From positions 1-18,190 of the forward strand of contig MSJH02000687.1 in the NCBI GenBank assembly GCA_001931875.2: 18,190 bases of DNA, read 5' to 3'. The stretch comes from Byssochlamys sp. IMV 00236 (taxonomy: Eukaryota > Ascomycota > Eurotiomycetes > Eurotiales > Thermoascaceae). Each line of letters begins with the position of its first letter. The first letter of the stretch is position 1. Below are positions 17,222-18,190 of this stretch, piece by piece. The notes below the pieces were generated by a model. The model made no database searches. It was not told the origin of the DNA and worked only from the letters and a program-made list of their open reading frames with translations. A program made the position numbers and the translations under genes.

Positions 17222-18190
17222 ATGAAACATACTGAACAGAAAAGCTATTTTGATGGCGCTAACATAACAAGGGTTCCAATTCTACGGCAAAACTTGAAGC
17301 GTACTGCTAGCGAAAGCTCTGAGAATCCTCCCTTAAAATGGCCACGTCTTGTACCAGAATCTCCTGAACTCTTATACAACAGCTTCTTGCGTTCTATTCA
17401 TGATTATATAAAGGCCACCGTTGACTCCACTACTAAAAAAAAAAAAAAAAACAAAAATGTGGAAAGGGATCTGAACAAGTTGGAACAAAAGTTGCTCAAT
17501 ATCAAAACCTTACCAAGAGGTGTCTTGACACAAGCTGCAACATATGCAAGCTGTACACCTACTGTCCTGAGAGATTATTTGGACAAAAATTCCATAAAAA
17601 AGAATGATGTAGTTTTTAAAGAATACGTTCAAGGAAACTTTCATTCTATAGCAAGAGATTTAAGGGAAGAAGTAACAGAAGAGGAACACGACGATACAGA
17701 ACTCGAGGTTCATTCTACCGATATGGAATATAGAACTTGTAGCGTGGCGGTAAACCGAATTATCAGAAGAGATTTACCACCAGAGATAAAACAGGCTGTT
17801 TTGGAAAAACTTGAAAGCACTCTTACCCAAGTCTCTGATTACATTATAAACATCACGTTCATAATGAATATGGTTCTGTTAGAGTTACGAAATTGTGATA
17901 TGATCACACAAGGCTCTTTTAATATCGCAAATATACTTCCAGATGGCTTTTTACCCAGCCAAGACTGTACTATATTGCATACCATTGGCCCTCTTTCCGT
18001 AGCAGATCCATTTACGAAGGACTTTAACATGCTTATGGAACATCAGCACATTGGTTTGATACATTCTTACTACTTTGGCTCAGTTGGTGCGAAAGAGACA
18101 AGCCTAAACAAGCATCCGGTTCAGATGGCCATCTTCAAAGCCCTAGAATCATCCGGAATAGAGCGAGGCAAGTTTAAAGAAACAGCATTA
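17222..18190 (+). CDS. Intronless unrecognised protein, 5' part only (runs off window)
   Basis: Not recognised. From ATG 17222 the frame is open for 323 codons to the last base with no stop, so the C-terminus lies outside. This is the only long multi-hundred-residue gene here without a detectable intron. Residues about 25-45 are basic and Pro/Ser-rich (NLKRTASESS...PPLKWPR), possibly a nuclear localisation signal. A Lys-rich run (73-81) is encoded by 17 consecutive A. The middle is rich in charged residues and contains an acidic patch (EEVTEEEHDD). The later part (IGLIHSYYFGSVGAKETSLN, about 280-299) reads as a folded domain. A splice-acceptor-like CCTAG sits directly before the ATG, so an upstream exon is possible. 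Its position next to a transposase-like remnant suggests, without proving, an element-borne gene. Confidence 0.72.
   Translation, partial: MKHTEQKSYFDGANITRVPILRQNLKRTASESSENPPLKWPRLVPESPELLYNSFLRSIHDYIKATVDSTTKKKKKNKNVERDLNKLEQKLLNIKTLPRGVLTQAATYASCTPTVLRDYLDKNSIKKNDVVFKEYVQGNFHSIARDLREEVTEEEHDDTELEVHSTDMEYRTCSVAVNRIIRRDLPPEIKQAVLEKLESTLTQVSDYIINITFIMNMVLLELRNCDMITQGSFNIANILPDGFLPSQDCTILHTIGPLSVADPFTKDFNMLMEHQHIGLIHSYYFGSVGAKETSLNKHPVQMAIFKALESSGIERGKFKETAL
17435..17451 (+). repeat. A17 homopolymer inside coding sequence
   Basis: Seventeen consecutive A inside the terminal ORF encode five Lys and two thirds of an Asn codon. The frame is open on both sides with this count. It is prone to slippage and to sequencing error. 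Confidence 0.9.

Noticed and set aside
1..18190. CRISPR arrays, rRNA, tRNA genes, complete insertion elements
   Set aside because: No spaced direct repeats, cloverleaf-like segments or rRNA motifs were seen on either strand by eye; the gene structure is eukaryotic.

Overview
The window looks like nuclear DNA of an early-diverging filamentous fungus, most likely Mucoromycota/Mucorales. The genes are compact and intron-rich, with GT-AG introns of about 45-77 bp. Non-coding sequence is AT-rich, polyadenylation signals are AATAAA-type, and start codons often follow CT-rich leaders. Several gene families point the same way. The assignment is an inference from gene structure and protein resemblance; no phylogeny was run.

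Layout, left to right: PDX1/SNZ vitamin B6 synthase (+, 503-1604); a small three-repeat beta-trefoil lectin (+, 1923-2527); VPS18/PEP3 of the HOPS/CORVET tethers (-, 2581-4840) with no N-terminal beta-propeller; a DHA1-like MFS transporter (+, 5331-7176); riboflavin synthase (+, 7397-8186); diphosphomevalonate decarboxylase (+, 8484-9775); a TDRD3-like OB-fold protein with a very long charged, disordered tail and a Tyr/Gln-rich end (+, 9847-12282); a small predicted membrane protein (-, 12378-12674); PEX4-like peroxisomal E2 (-, 13148-13760) head-to-head with signal peptidase subunit SPC1 (+, 13895-14314); an unrecognised two-TM protein with LPxY/PPxY motifs (-, 14418-15203); and mitochondrial BolA (-, 15649-16160).

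The right end (16.2-18.2 kb) differs in character. It holds a broken transposase-like fragment (16254-16817) and an intronless unrecognised ORF that runs off the window (17222-18190). This may be the edge of an undescribed mobile element or repeat family.

The left three quarters is ordinary housekeeping chromosome with no operon-like logic: vitamin B6, vitamin B2, isoprenoid synthesis, vacuolar tethering, peroxisome import, ER signal cleavage and Fe-S maturation. The items most worth following up are the propeller-less VPS18, the TDRD3-like architecture without Tudor or UBA domains, the 10-bp duplicated splice-site segment in the MFS gene, the AATAAA-N3-TTTATT dyads between convergent genes, and the intronless terminal ORF. 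All exon joins were worked out by hand from splice consensus, phase and family resemblance.
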